Assembly: GCF_902859915.1 (NCBI RefSeq)
Contig: NZ_CADIKK010000002.1
Location: forward strand, 1 to 64,000
Reading direction: 5' to 3'
From: Paraburkholderia ultramafica
GTDB taxonomy: Bacteria; Pseudomonadota; Gammaproteobacteria; Burkholderiales; Burkholderiaceae
Length of the DNA: 64,000 nucleotides
In this document: piece by piece, positions 63,926-64,000 of the stretch
Layout of the letters: every line of letters begins with the position of its first letter
Numbering within the stretch: the first letter of the stretch is position 1
Notes under the pieces: generated by a model
Told to the model about the DNA's origin: nothing
What the model saw: the letters and a program-made list of their open reading frames with translations, nothing else
Database searches by the model: none
Made by a program: the position numbers and the translations under genes

Positions 63926-64000
63926 TCACACCCACCCGAGCCAACGCCACCACGTCGCGGCGAACAGCAGAAGCAGCAGATACCCGAAGATCGTCAGCAC
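63926..64000 (-). CDS. Membrane protein, C-terminal end (partial at window edge)
   Basis: The minus-strand frame enters from the right edge and reads VLTIFGYLLLLLFAATWWRW, then LGWV and a TGA whose complement is at 63926-63928. This is one hydrophobic helix and the end of a membrane protein. Too little is visible to name it. Confidence 0.5.
   Translation of the reverse strand: MLTIFGYLLLLLFAATWWRWLGWV

Overview
The window is GC-rich, tightly packed chromosomal DNA from a betaproteobacterium, most likely Paraburkholderia or Burkholderia. Indicators are the PenR/PenA-type beta-lactamase pair, several DUF4148 proteins, a monomeric NADP-isocitrate dehydrogenase, a complete mhp pathway and many LysR, IclR and MFS genes. 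There are no rRNA or tRNA genes, CRISPR arrays or insertion sequences. The genus is an inference from gene content.

Layout. 1-11.3 kb: accessory metabolism (sensor-kinase tail, LysR, MFS carrier, M81 metallopeptidase, two exported alpha/beta hydrolases), small membrane peptides, a DUF3303-DHA2 efflux operon, and decayed LysE, TetR and MFS genes. 11.5-32.6 kb: one coherent cluster, the most interesting part of the window. 32.6-38.9 kb: PenR/beta-lactamase, DUF4126, a truncated feruloyl-CoA synthase running in frame into a squalene/phytoene synthase, and a DUF4148 protein. 39.1-44.0 kb: phosphoesterase, holin/lysozyme pair, TPR protein. 44.4-51.1 kb: an SsuABC/TauABC-like transporter next to a TctDE-like two-component system, with a duplicated binding protein and a fragment of a second sensor kinase. 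51.1-59.3 kb: the 3-(3-hydroxyphenyl)propionate regulon mhpR-mhpABDFE-(mhpT remnant)-mhpC. 59.3-64 kb: monomeric isocitrate dehydrogenase, a hydrolase and small genes.

The central cluster appears to be a phospho-regulated, sigma-54-driven peptide export system. Four short genes (11.8, 12.3, 18.7 and 31.4 kb) encode proteins with the same type of leader: a K/N-DL motif, usually an LD pair, then a Met and an (R)GG site. Their tails are unrelated or only loosely related. An operon-like block encodes an outer-membrane channel, a double-FHA membrane protein, an HlyD adaptor, a parvulin without signal peptide, a C39-peptidase ABC exporter carrying two N-terminal cyclic-nucleotide-type domains, and a sigma-54 activator. 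A Ser/Thr kinase, a PP2C phosphatase, an exported caspase/FGE-like protein, two DUF4399 proteins and an LRAT-like protein surround it. Three precursor genes and the LRAT-like gene have -24/-12 sigma-54 sites 33-80 bases before their starts. The 11-mer TGCAGCCAACA recurs in the two intergenic regions that carry three of these promoters, once as a perfect inverted repeat. No RiPP-modifying enzyme is visible, so the product may be an unmodified secreted peptide. Calling this one system is an inference from gene order, shared motifs and shared promoters.

A second theme is gene decay by deletion. LysE, TetR/MFS, feruloyl-CoA synthase, GH108 lysozyme, sensor kinase/AraC and MhpT are all present as truncated or chimeric frames.
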